Assembly: GCF_014282275.1 (NCBI RefSeq)
Contig: NZ_VFIA01000040.1
Location: forward strand, 1 to 46,495
Direction of reading: 5' to 3'
Length of the DNA stretch: 46,495 nt
DNA from: Spirosoma utsteinense
GTDB lineage: Bacteria > Bacteroidota > Bacteroidia > Cytophagales > Spirosomataceae
Position numbers and translations under genes: made by a program. This document shows positions 8,269 to 16,467 of this stretch, piece after piece. Under the pieces are notes generated by a model. The model had not been told where the DNA came from. It worked only from the letters and a program-made list of their open reading frames with translations, and did no database searches. The first letter of the stretch is position 1; each line of letters begins with the position of its first letter.

Positions 8269-8718
8269 CTAGCTTTTGGCTGCTTCCAGCTCCTGCATCA
8301 TGGCTTCGATAGACGCCACATAAGCCGCTTTTGCGTCCGGATTTTCGAGCACCGTTTTCAGGATTTTATTCGACTTCAATTGCTTGACATAGCGCTGAAG
8401 ATCTTCGTAAGTCATGTCCAGTTCCTGGAGATAGGTACTCTGGGCGATGATGCCTTTCCGCCCAAAATCGCTCAACGCCCGAAAGCGTAGCGTTTCGCTG
8501 ACTGAAGACCCCTCTTCGGTGTCAAACTCTACCTCCTGCTGCGGCTGGAAGTGCTCGAAGACGTCGCTAACCGTCTTCAGACCACCCACAATGTCGGGGC
8601 GCAGGGCGGGGTCGGCCGTTAGTTTTTCAACGAGTAGTGTTTTGTTCTGGGGGATATCAACGATGCTCTCGTTGACATCGAGCTTGCGCTCCTGCCCACC
8701 GATTCCGTAGTCGAACAT
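8269..8718 (-). CDS. tssB: T6SS contractile sheath small subunit TssB
   Basis: A 149-residue TssB/VipA homologue. It has the expected features: an N-terminal strand, FEHFQPQQEVEFDTE, and a C-terminal helical region with LKSNKILKTVLENPDAKAAY. It pairs with TssC in the sheath, which is recycled by the ClpV ATPase encoded upstream in this operon. It follows the PAAR gene by 55 bp. Confidence 0.93.
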   Translation of the reverse strand: MFDYGIGGQERKLDVNESIVDIPQNKTLLVEKLTADPALRPDIVGGLKTVSDVFEHFQPQQEVEFDTEEGSSVSETLRFRALSDFGRKGIIAQSTYLQELDMTYEDLQRYVKQLKSNKILKTVLENPDAKAAYVASIEAMMQELEAAKS

Positions 8719-8773
8719 AGTTTTGGTTGATTAAATAAAGGTTTGTAAATCAATAAATTAGGCGTGCTTGTGC

Positions 8774-9073
8774 TTATCCGATCAGTACCGTTGGGCAACC
8801 AGCCACAATGCTGCCACCGTGGGCGGTCATATCGCCCATACGGGCTGCCGGTTTACCGCCGATCAGCACCGTAACCGACCCCTGCGCAATCATGTCGGGC
8901 GGCCCTACGCACACGCACATATCCCCCACGGTTGCGGCCGGCTGGCCACCAATAAGTACGTTGGGCATACCCGGCCCCATGATTGGCCCGCCCACGTGTG
9001 GAATGGGTACAATGGCGGGTGTTTGCATTGGGCAAACGTGCATATCCATCAATCGGGCGGCTGGTTGCGGCAT
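8774..9073 (-). CDS. PAAR-domain spike tip protein
   Basis: A 99-residue stand-alone PAAR protein starting MPQPAARLMDMHVCP. Repeated PAAR-type elements are visible: GGQPAATVGDMCVC, VLIGGKPAARMGDMTAHGG and a C-terminal GCPTVLIG. Conserved His and Cys residues are available to bind the zinc that shapes the tip. It caps the VgrG needle. There is no toxin extension, so any cargo must bind non-covalently. Its place between the cargo genes and tssB fits a role in linking cargo to the spike. Confidence 0.92.
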   Translation of the reverse strand: MPQPAARLMDMHVCPMQTPAIVPIPHVGGPIMGPGMPNVLIGGQPAATVGDMCVCVGPPDMIAQGSVTVLIGGKPAARMGDMTAHGGSIVAGCPTVLIG

Positions 9074-9144
9074 GGGTACAAAAATTTACAGGTAGGGTTT
9101 TCGCTACTTTTAGGACCGTGGCTGACTATCTACCATCTCCGATC

Positions 9145-9657
9145 TTATCGCCGGTAGTAGGCAATCATCCTTGTACCACCTATTTTGGCGATGGCCGTTG
9201 TCACAGCCGAGGTTGGTACGGGCCAGTCTTTGTTGCCCCATGGGTTATTTATCCAGCAGGTTCCGCTGTTGATTGCACTATCGATTCCCGCAATGACAAT
9301 CGCATGGACGGCCTTCGGATCATTGGGTGGAACCCAGCCAGGTCCGTAAGGAAACCCCTGACACTAGTGGGTCAGGATGAAAGGGCCGTATTCCCTCAAA
9401 ACATCCTCTACATCGCCGGCAACAGCATTTATCCTGATCGATGTGAATCCGCATTGATCGAGCCGGTTATAAAAATCACCCATGCCGTGAGCCGGGTTAG
9501 GAATACTCGAATTACTGGGGTCATATCCGTTAGTAAAATGACCCACGCCCAGTGAATAGCCTAACCGTTCGCTGGACACCATCGCCATGCACGGCACCCA
9601 GCAAATCGGATTATTGCCCTGAGTGACCAGAGGTACGTCATACGTAACGCGTCCCAT
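9145..9657 (-). pseudogene. papain-like cysteine protease, T6SS effector candidate, interrupted by in-frame TAG
   Basis: Reading from 9657, the first 97 codons give a papain/C39-like N-terminus: VTQGNNPICW, with Gln13 as the likely oxyanion residue and Cys19 as the nucleophile. A TAG at 9364-9366 (codon 98) stops the frame. The same frame then continues for 72 codons to TAA at 9145-9147 and carries the remaining catalytic parts: AVHAIVIAGID (His118) and WINNPWGNKDW (Asn138, comparable to the NSWG of papain). The full product would be about 170 residues, close to both neighbouring cargo genes. TAG for TGG (Trp) is the simplest explanation. It could be a null mutation, a sequencing error or suppressed in vivo. 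It lies in the hydrolase cluster between clpV and PAAR, 71 bp before the PAAR start. Confidence 0.8.
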
Positions 9658-9729
9658 ATTTATAAGTCGTTATAGATGAGTTGATTAGTATGTTGTTGCG
9701 CTTCGTGATAAATCAGAGCCGTATCCTCG

Positions 9730-10257
9730 TTACCACTGACTATAAGTCCGGTTAAGTCGCTCCGTCAGGATATCCGTAAAGCCCGTTCGGTAAGCTTCAG
9801 GGGGCCAGGGAATGCTGGTTTTACCCGTCTGCTCGTATAAGCTATAATTCAGCCAGTCGATATGAATGTGGGTCCGGTGCAGGTCGCTCTCCGTATAAGG
9901 ACTTCGGTTGCCATGGCGGTCGTACTGAAAATTCATATAGATGACACTGTACCACTGCATCTCCGGGCGACACTCCAGAAAAGCTTCGATGATTTCATTG
10001 GCCAGTTGCTGTTCACTAGCCCTGTCGGCAAACAGAATCAGGTCCAGAGCCAGCCCCGCATCGTGCCGATTGAGTGTGCCATCTTTTTTCCACTGGAGCC
10101 GGGGCAGTGGTTTCCCGTTCACCTCCACATACGTTTCAGTCAGCAGCGAGACGTTGTCAAGCAGTACCTGCGTCAGTGTCCGTACCGCCGGGCAGGGCTT
10201 GTTTCCTTCAACTGTCTGCAACCCTTTGCAGACCCCTAAACCTGTGCAGGCTCCCAT
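9730..10257 (-). CDS. M15-like zinc peptidase, candidate cell-wall-targeting T6SS effector
   Basis: A 175-residue protein. HDAGLALD at 65-72 fits the HxxxxxxD zinc motif of M15/LAS-type peptidases, and THIHIDW at 129-135 supplies the HxH zinc ligand and catalytic region. Members of this group cut D-Ala-containing or L,D bonds in peptidoglycan, so a toxin delivered to the periplasm of a rival is a reasonable reading. There is no signal peptide, as expected for a T6SS cargo. The N-terminus is Cys-rich (Cys4, Cys10, Cys22). It is 15 bp from the next upstream cargo gene. No downstream gene looks like an immunity protein. The identification depends on motifs only. Confidence 0.6.
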   Translation of the reverse strand: MGACTGLGVCKGLQTVEGNKPCPAVRTLTQVLLDNVSLLTETYVEVNGKPLPRLQWKKDGTLNRHDAGLALDLILFADRASEQQLANEIIEAFLECRPEMQWYSVIYMNFQYDRHGNRSPYTESDLHRTHIHIDWLNYSLYEQTGKTSIPWPPEAYRTGFTDILTERLNRTYSQW

Positions 10258-10272
10258 AGTAATTCAGATTTG

Positions 10273-10797
10273 TTACGCTTCGAGTCGTTCGGTGATTGTG
10301 CCGCCAGGAGCGAGGATCAAGCCACGGGCGTCGCCCCACAAATGCACGACGTGGCCATTGAAGGGGCTGGAAAACCCCGCTGACGTCCAGGCCGTTACCT
10401 GACCGCCATTCAATTTCAGGAAGGCGCTGCCAAACGCTTCCAGGAATCGCCAGCCGTCGGGACCTTCCCCCACATTGCAGCCGTTAAACACAATGCGGGC
10501 ACCACTCGGAAACAGTCGCTCGTAGCCCCGATTGCCGAACCAGGTATCTACCATGGTATAGTTGATAGCCTGGCAACCAATCCCAATTGTCCCAGGTGAG
10601 CCGTGGGTTTCGATCAATAGCCGATCGACCGACGTATTGGCCGCGAGCAGGTCGTCGAGGGCATGGCGCATCTCGCTGAACGTCTTCACGGGCTTCCTGA
10701 TGCGGTCTTCGCTGCGGGCATCAGCCCCGTTAGCTACCGAATTATCGATGCCTAACCTGGTCGACGAATTACCGTCGTAGATGTGTACCATTGCCAT
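10273..10797 (-). CDS. caspase/DUF4347-like cysteine hydrolase, candidate T6SS effector
   Basis: The frame is open from 10851, but the ATG at 10795-10797 is a better start: it lies 2 bp past the clpV stop codon, and the extra 18 residues are Arg-rich and not conserved-looking. The resulting 174-residue protein has a clan-CD-like arrangement: LLIETHGSPGTIGIG with His65, then RIVFNGCNVGEG with Cys107, each after a hydrophobic beta strand. This resembles the His-Gly...Cys dyad of caspase-like and DUF4347 domains. It is the first of three hydrolase-like cargo genes after clpV. Target and activity are unknown, and a self-processing or adaptor role cannot be excluded. Confidence 0.55.
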   Translation of the reverse strand: MAMVHIYDGNSSTRLGIDNSVANGADARSEDRIRKPVKTFSEMRHALDDLLAANTSVDRLLIETHGSPGTIGIGCQAINYTMVDTWFGNRGYERLFPSGARIVFNGCNVGEGPDGWRFLEAFGSAFLKLNGGQVTAWTSAGFSSPFNGHVVHLWGDARGLILAPGGTITERLEA

Positions 10798-10799
10798 AG

Positions 10800-13328
10800 C
10801 TATAGGACGTCTACGGGTTGCAGGCCGGCCTCCTGATGCTGATACTCCCACGTTAACTGCTGACCGTCAGGCGAATCCACCGATACCACCGACCCTTTGC
10901 TTACCTCGCCAGCTACGATCATCCGCGAGATGGGTCGCCGGAGCTGATTGCGGATGACACCCTTGAGCTGGCGGGCACCGTACTGGGGTGTAAAGCCAGA
11001 CAGGGCCAGATGCCGCCGGGCCGCCGGGCTAAGTTCCAGGGAGATACCCTGTTTCTGAAGCTGGTCGGTCAGGCCGCGCAGGTGCAACTCGAAGATGCGC
11101 ACGGCGTTTTCCTGCGAGATGGGCGCAAAGGGGACAATCTCGGTCAGACGGGCCAGAAACTCGGGCCTAAAGTGGCGGCTCATGGATTCCATCAGCTCCG
11201 CCGTAGTCGGGATCTGGCCTTCGCCAAAACGTTCGATCACCAGCTGACTACCGATGTTGGAGGTGAACAGCACCACCGCGTCCGAGAAGTCACCCTCCTT
11301 GCCCAGCCGGTCGTGCAGGCGGCCTTCGTCGAGAATTTGCAGGAAGATGTCGAACACGGAGGGGTGCGCTTTTTCGATCTCGTCGAAGAGCACTACTGAG
11401 TACGGCTTCTCGCGAATTTTATTCACCAGCAATCCGCCCTCTTCGTAGCCCACGTAGCCGGGAGGGGCACCATAAAGCAGGGCCGCCGAGTGTTCTTCCT
11501 TGAATTCCGACATATCGAACCTGATCAGAAATGACTCGTCGTTGAAGAGGAAGTCGGCCAGCGACTTGGCCAGTTCGGTTTTTCCGGTGCCGGTGGGACC
11601 GAGCAGAAAGAATGAACCGATGGGCTGACCGGCTTTGGTCAGGCCGGAGCGGGCCTCCAGAATGGCGTCGGCTACGGCTTTCACGGCATGGTCCTGACCA
11701 ATGACGCGCTGCTTCAGTACATCCATGATGTTCAGTAATTTGTCGCGCTCCTGACGCTGGATCTTACCCAGCGGAATACCCGTTTTGTGGGAGATCACGG
11801 CAGCCACATCGTGGCGGTCTACGCCCGTTTTTTCGGTCGCATTCAGGTTGGTCAGGCGATTGAGCGTTTGACGAATGTGATCGGCCAGCGCGGGTGCCGA
11901 AGCAAAGGGGTCGGTTACCGGCTCCTCATCGGGCACTGAATCGGCCGCCAGACTGGCCAGCAGAATCGGACTAATCTTGTTCTCCAGTTCCTGATGCAGA
12001 TACCGCAAATCGCGCAGCGTATCAGCCCGGTGGGTGTTGACGGTTAGCTGATCCAGTTGTTCCGACAGTTGGGCGACTTCGGCGGGTGTGCGTTCGCTGA
12101 TCATGCGCACCGCCGACAGCGTCCGGTCAAGCAGGTCGATGGCCGCATCGGGTAGTCGGCGGTTGCGACTGTACCGTTTGGCCAGCCCTACGGCTTCTGC
12201 TACCGCATCGGCCCCCACGCTGAGCTGGTGGTGTTTTTCATAGAAAGGCACCAGCCGCTGAACCATTCGGATGGCCGTTTCCACGTCGGGTTCTTCGACG
12301 CGCAACACATCGAACCGGCGGCTGAACGCTTCGTCGGTCTCAATGTATTTGCGGTATTCGTCCAGGGTCGTGGCCCCGATCACGGTCAGATTCCCTTTGG
12401 CCAGTTCGGGTTTAAGCAGATTGGCGACGCCCGTGCCGAGTGGGCCCCGGCTGTCGAGCAGTTGGTGGATCTCGTCGATAAACAGGATGATTTTCGCGTC
12501 CTGCTTCAGCTCTTTTAGGATACTTTTCAGCCGGTCTTCCACCTCACCTTTATAGGAAGCCCCCGCCACCAATGCGCCTAAGTCCAGTTCGAGTAGCCGG
12601 GCATTTTGCAGGTGATTGGGCACCTGCCCGGCCACGATATTTAAGGCAAATCCATCGGCCAGGGCTGTTTTGCCAACGCCGGGTTCCCCCACCAGAATAA
12701 CGTTGGGTTTGGTGCGCCGGCCCAGCGTTTCGGTCATCATCCGTACCTCGCGGTCGCGGCCCAGAATGGGATCCAGCCGTCCCTCGGCCGCCATAGCCGT
12801 TTTGTCTACACAATAGCGCAGCAGCGCCTGCCCGGCTACGCCCGCCTGACTGGCTGCTGGCTGACCAGCTGCTTTGCTATCGGGCGAAATGGCCGTTTCC
12901 ACGTCGCTGTCGGCCAGGGCGGCATGCATGAGGTCAACCTGCGTCAGGGGTAGGCTCCGCAGTTGTTCGGCGCTGAATGCCACGCCGGGTTTAAGCAGGG
13001 CGATCAGCACACAAACGGGATCAGTCTGTGTTTTATTCAATTGCATAGCCACCAGATCGGCCAGTTCCATCGCCGATTTTACCTGCTCATCGCCCGGCGG
13101 GTTGGGCGACAGCCGACTGGCTTTGGGACTAGCTTCGAGCCGTACTTCGGCCCACTCGCGCAGGTAGGGCACATCCTGCCCGATCATAGCTAGCCACGAG
13201 CCCAGGCCGACCTCGTTGTGCAGCAGACCCATGAGCAGGTGCGCTGGGGTAAACAGCTCATTTTGGTATTCTTTGGAGAGCGCCTGAGCAATCTGGATCG
13301 CTCGTTTAACGGCTTCGGTGTAGGCCAT
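10800..13328 (-). CDS. tssH: T6SS sheath-recycling AAA+ ATPase ClpV/TssH
   Basis: An 842-residue ClpB-type double AAA+ ATPase. An N-terminal Clp-N domain (about 1-150) recognises contracted sheath. The first ATPase has Walker A GEPGVGKT near 212 and Walker B LFIDEI near 283; the second has GPTGTGKT near 577 and a downstream LFDEIEKAHP. The short middle region is ClpV-like rather than the long coiled coil of ClpB. It disassembles contracted TssB/TssC sheath for reuse. It follows tssO by 20 bp and is followed 2 bp later by the first cargo gene. Confidence 0.95.
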   Translation of the reverse strand: MAYTEAVKRAIQIAQALSKEYQNELFTPAHLLMGLLHNEVGLGSWLAMIGQDVPYLREWAEVRLEASPKASRLSPNPPGDEQVKSAMELADLVAMQLNKTQTDPVCVLIALLKPGVAFSAEQLRSLPLTQVDLMHAALADSDVETAISPDSKAAGQPAASQAGVAGQALLRYCVDKTAMAAEGRLDPILGRDREVRMMTETLGRRTKPNVILVGEPGVGKTALADGFALNIVAGQVPNHLQNARLLELDLGALVAGASYKGEVEDRLKSILKELKQDAKIILFIDEIHQLLDSRGPLGTGVANLLKPELAKGNLTVIGATTLDEYRKYIETDEAFSRRFDVLRVEEPDVETAIRMVQRLVPFYEKHHQLSVGADAVAEAVGLAKRYSRNRRLPDAAIDLLDRTLSAVRMISERTPAEVAQLSEQLDQLTVNTHRADTLRDLRYLHQELENKISPILLASLAADSVPDEEPVTDPFASAPALADHIRQTLNRLTNLNATEKTGVDRHDVAAVISHKTGIPLGKIQRQERDKLLNIMDVLKQRVIGQDHAVKAVADAILEARSGLTKAGQPIGSFFLLGPTGTGKTELAKSLADFLFNDESFLIRFDMSEFKEEHSAALLYGAPPGYVGYEEGGLLVNKIREKPYSVVLFDEIEKAHPSVFDIFLQILDEGRLHDRLGKEGDFSDAVVLFTSNIGSQLVIERFGEGQIPTTAELMESMSRHFRPEFLARLTEIVPFAPISQENAVRIFELHLRGLTDQLQKQGISLELSPAARRHLALSGFTPQYGARQLKGVIRNQLRRPISRMIVAGEVSKGSVVSVDSPDGQQLTWEYQHQEAGLQPVDVL

Positions 13329-13348
13329 TCGTTTTATGGGTTTACGGA

Positions 13349-14281
13349 TCAGTCGGAACCTAACCGGCGCAGTTTATCATTGATGGTGGCAATACGCTGT
13401 CTGGCGTCGGGTCGTGTGTTTTTTTCGAGTGTTTCCATCGCAAATTCGTAGAGCGGACGTCGCCAGAGGGGCGGCCGGTTGGTGGCGTCGGCTTTCTTCT
13501 CGCAGCGGTCAACTACATCCATTTCCACATCGGCACGCGACACGCCAGCCGTCGCTGGCACCGATGCCGATGTGGCCGGGACGCTACCAGCCGCCTTAAG
13601 CTGATCCTGGAGTTGCGTAATACGGGTTTGGGCAGTCGTTAACTTCCCTGTACACTCCTGAAACTGGGCCAGGTAATTGGGTCCACCCCCAGTGGCCGGG
13701 GTAACAGTCGGTGCTGTCCCCGATCTGGCTGCGGCTCCGGCTGCCATAATCTTCAGCATTTCGTTCTCCTGCCGGGTCTGGACAAGAGCCGCCGTTAATT
13801 TGTCAACCTGACTGGCATCGATCCCTTTTTTGTCCAGCAGTTCACGCAGGTAGCTGATGCTGTTGCGGTACGTAAGCACGGCATCGTAGGCCCCAATAAT
13901 GTCGTGCGATAGATTTTTGTTGAGCGGCTGTAGCTGGGCGGTATCTGCTTTAAGTCCATTTACCTGTCGTTGCAGACCACTTTCGAGACTTGAAAGCTGC
14001 GTTTTCAGGCTTCCTTTTTCAATGTCCGTCGCTTTCAGGTAAGCCTGGTCGGTGGTTTGGAGCGTGATAAGGTCGGACGTTACCCCGTCCATGGGCTTTT
14101 TCAGTTTCTGGGTCTGTTCGGCGAGCGTTTCGGTAAGCCGGGCGTTTTCCTGTTTCAGCACGTAATTAGGCGCGCTGAACAGCAGGTAAACCGCCAGCAA
14201 GGGGATGCTCAGCGAGAGGCAGTAGACGCCCATGAATCGGCCAATAGCCCGTTTTCGTTCGGGTTGGTTCAGCGGTTCCAT
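13349..14281 (-). CDS. tssO: T6SS-iii membrane-anchored coiled-coil protein, TssO-like
   Basis: A 310-residue protein with one membrane segment near 19-38 (YCLSLSIPLLAVYLLFSA), then long heptad-rich coiled coil (about 40-175), a low-complexity Pro/Thr/Gly/Ala linker with more coiled coil (about 190-245) and a charged C-terminal domain. This matches the bitopic layout of TssO, one of the subtype-iii proteins that replace the canonical TssJLM complex, though it seems longer than a minimal TssO. Position between tssK and clpV supports the call. A different subtype-iii membrane protein such as TssP is the main alternative. Confidence 0.6.
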   Translation of the reverse strand: MEPLNQPERKRAIGRFMGVYCLSLSIPLLAVYLLFSAPNYVLKQENARLTETLAEQTQKLKKPMDGVTSDLITLQTTDQAYLKATDIEKGSLKTQLSSLESGLQRQVNGLKADTAQLQPLNKNLSHDIIGAYDAVLTYRNSISYLRELLDKKGIDASQVDKLTAALVQTRQENEMLKIMAAGAAARSGTAPTVTPATGGGPNYLAQFQECTGKLTTAQTRITQLQDQLKAAGSVPATSASVPATAGVSRADVEMDVVDRCEKKADATNRPPLWRRPLYEFAMETLEKNTRPDARQRIATINDKLRRLGSD

Positions 14282-14356
14282 TTCTTACAGGAAAAGGTTA
14301 AAACAAATAGTCATTGATTGCCACACGTTCGCCATTCGATCGTTCACTACTCATAC

Positions 14357-15535
14357 TTATCCCAGCGGGCTCCAGCGCGAACGGGGCTTTTCGGGTGGGG
14401 TTTCCTTTACTTCGTGTTCGATGATAAATACGTTCTGTCCTTTGCGCTTGCCGATAAAATCCAGTTGCGCCAGTTTATAAAATACGTTCGACAGGGTACG
14501 GTAAAACGTGTCCAGTTCGGTGAGCAACAGGGTCAGTTCGGTATGTTGGTAAGGCAGTTGGAGCGTGGCATTCAGTTGGGCTTCCAGCGCACCCGGCGTC
14601 AGGTCGGCCCACTCGCTTATGTAGCCAATGAACTCTTCGCGCTCGCGGCCACTGAGCATGGTCATCACCACCCGAACAGCCTGTATAGGACGCAACAGCA
14701 GTTCGGCCATCTGAACGGGCGGCTCGTAGGGAATGATCCAGCTAAAGCGGGTGCTTACATCGCCCAGGATAAAGGCTATCCGTTCGGCCATCAGCAGGGT
14801 GCTGCTCTGGAGCGCATTCTTAGGGTCCCGTTCCCTGGTGCGCTGCATAATTTTATAGGCATTTGTTTCCAGCGATTCAAGGTGTTTGCCGAATTGCTGA
14901 TGCCATTGCCGGAGCCGGGGCAGACTGTATACCGATGTGCAGGCAGGCAGGTAGTCGGCGTCGGCCTGCACCTCGCCGTTACCGTATTTAACCCGCCCAA
15001 CGATCAACTGATAGCTGAGTTCACCGGGGCGTATCTGGGCCGATGGCACCACATCGAGCCGGTACTCGGCCCGGGTGCTGGGATGACGTGGTGGCGTTTC
15101 GGTCAGGATTGGTTCGCCAGTTGGTATCCGGGTAAACGGATCAACGGTCAACACCACGTCGAAGGTTTGGGGTTTGCCGGTTTGCAGCCCGTAGGTCTCA
15201 GCCAGCGCAGAAAACGAGGTGGTGCAGGTGAGCGAATCGGTGGTAGACGTATACTCGATCCGGGCACCGTGGGGGCTGATGGCCCGGCAACTCCGAAGCT
15301 GCACCCGGATCTGCTGGTTAAAGTCGCACTGAATCTGCACGTCGAGGGCATTGTCGGCAGGTAAGATGCCGTATCGATACCGCGATAAACCCAGCGCATT
15401 GCTATCGCGCAGCTGGTCGTGCATAAAGTTTTCCCACTCGGTAAAATGCCGACGGGCGATCTTCATGCCGTCGATCCAGTTGACGGGCTGGTAGGTGAGT
15501 TGAGGTAGGGTCATCGCAGTGAGGGCATCTGTCAT
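14357..15535 (-). CDS. tssK: T6SS baseplate protein TssK
   Basis: The frame is open back to 15802, but the ATG at 15533-15535 overlaps the tssG stop as ATGA, and the 89 extra upstream residues are the out-of-frame shadow of tssG. The 392-residue product begins MTDALTAMTLPQLTYQPVNW and has the TssK N-terminal signature with GMKIARRHFTEWENFMHDQL. TssK trimers link the baseplate wedge (TssE/F/G) to the membrane complex. ATGA overlap implies translational coupling with tssG. Confidence 0.88.
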   Translation of the reverse strand: MTDALTAMTLPQLTYQPVNWIDGMKIARRHFTEWENFMHDQLRDSNALGLSRYRYGILPADNALDVQIQCDFNQQIRVQLRSCRAISPHGARIEYTSTTDSLTCTTSFSALAETYGLQTGKPQTFDVVLTVDPFTRIPTGEPILTETPPRHPSTRAEYRLDVVPSAQIRPGELSYQLIVGRVKYGNGEVQADADYLPACTSVYSLPRLRQWHQQFGKHLESLETNAYKIMQRTRERDPKNALQSSTLLMAERIAFILGDVSTRFSWIIPYEPPVQMAELLLRPIQAVRVVMTMLSGREREEFIGYISEWADLTPGALEAQLNATLQLPYQHTELTLLLTELDTFYRTLSNVFYKLAQLDFIGKRKGQNVFIIEHEVKETPPEKPRSRWSPLG

Positions 15536-16467
15536 AAACACGTTGTATAATCCAGTCGCCCAAAGGCGACGTCGGTAGTCAATAAGAATGTATTGTCCAG
15601 GGCCGATGTATCCAGGTCCAGGCGAATGCCAGCATCCAGGGGGATCAGATACCTCGCCAGCCATGTTATCAGTTGCTGCCCGTTGCCACCCGGCAGGTAC
15701 TCCGTTAGTCGGTCGGCACGGTCGATGTACACAACGACCCTCAGCACCGGCTCCCCGTCGTACAGCCAGCCATCGAACACCGAATCGTCGCCCAGTTCCC
15801 ACTGTCCCAGTCCTGGGGTATTGGTTTGAACATAGTCGCCCGTCGGCCCGTCGTCGTGTAGTGCTACGCGCTCATCGATCAGTTGTCCAAAGCAGGCTTC
15901 CATCGCCGTCGGGTTGCCGGCCATCTGGTGAATTACCGGCAGCAGATAAAGCAGGCGTTTGATCTGAGTCCGGGTCAGAAAATCGGGCAGGTTCCAGAAC
16001 CAGTCCAACAGATTGTTGGGCTGGCCCGAATCTACCCCGAACAGAAAGGCACGCTGCTCCCGCTCAATCTGGATGCGCTGCCTGAAAAACTCCTGCTCGA
16101 AAGGCAGAAAAAACCGTCGCGCAGTCCCTTCGCGTTCGTGCTGAATAGCCATTTCGCGCAGCGTATCCTCTTTATCGGCCAACGCTTCATTCGTTGTTGG
16201 CTGATGAAAGACACCCTCCGGTAGCAGGTCATACAGGCCCGCGCGGTTGAGGTCGATCCGCAGCCACTGCTGCGACTTATGGGTGGCCTCTATCCAATCG
16301 ACCCGGCTGATGTCGCGCCCGAAGGCCCGTTTGAAAGCCCCCACCGGATTCAGAATCAGGTCGTCGGGCAACAGACCATCGTCGAGCATATCAGCCACTA
16401 CTACCTCGGCCCGCAGGTCGACCGGCAGGTGGTTCAGGCGTTCGATATAGCTGGCTAACTGGTTCAA
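15532..16467 (-). CDS. tssG: T6SS baseplate wedge protein TssG
   Basis: A 311-residue TssG-family protein that forms the baseplate wedge with TssF and TssE. It appears to start with TTG at 16465-16467, overlapping the tssF stop codon as TTGA; the next ATG would lose the conserved N-terminal region. Segments such as EQEFFRQRIQIEREQRAFLF and a C-terminal beta-rich domain are present. Overlap at both ends (with tssF and tssK) shows tight translational coupling and fixed stoichiometry. Confidence 0.8.
   Translation of the reverse strand: MNQLASYIERLNHLPVDLRAEVVVADMLDDGLLPDDLILNPVGAFKRAFGRDISRVDWIEATHKSQQWLRIDLNRAGLYDLLPEGVFHQPTTNEALADKEDTLREMAIQHEREGTARRFFLPFEQEFFRQRIQIEREQRAFLFGVDSGQPNNLLDWFWNLPDFLTRTQIKRLLYLLPVIHQMAGNPTAMEACFGQLIDERVALHDDGPTGDYVQTNTPGLGQWELGDDSVFDGWLYDGEPVLRVVVYIDRADRLTEYLPGGNGQQLITWLARYLIPLDAGIRLDLDTSALDNTFLLTTDVAFGRLDYTTCL

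Noticed and set aside
10798..10851. Longer start for the caspase-like gene
   Set aside because: It would overlap the clpV end by about 50 bp and add an Arg-rich tail; the ATG 2 bp after clpV is more natural.
15536..15802. N-terminal extension of TssK up to 15802
   Set aside because: The 89 extra residues lie inside tssG and look like a shadow; the ATGA junction at 15532-15535 is a better start.
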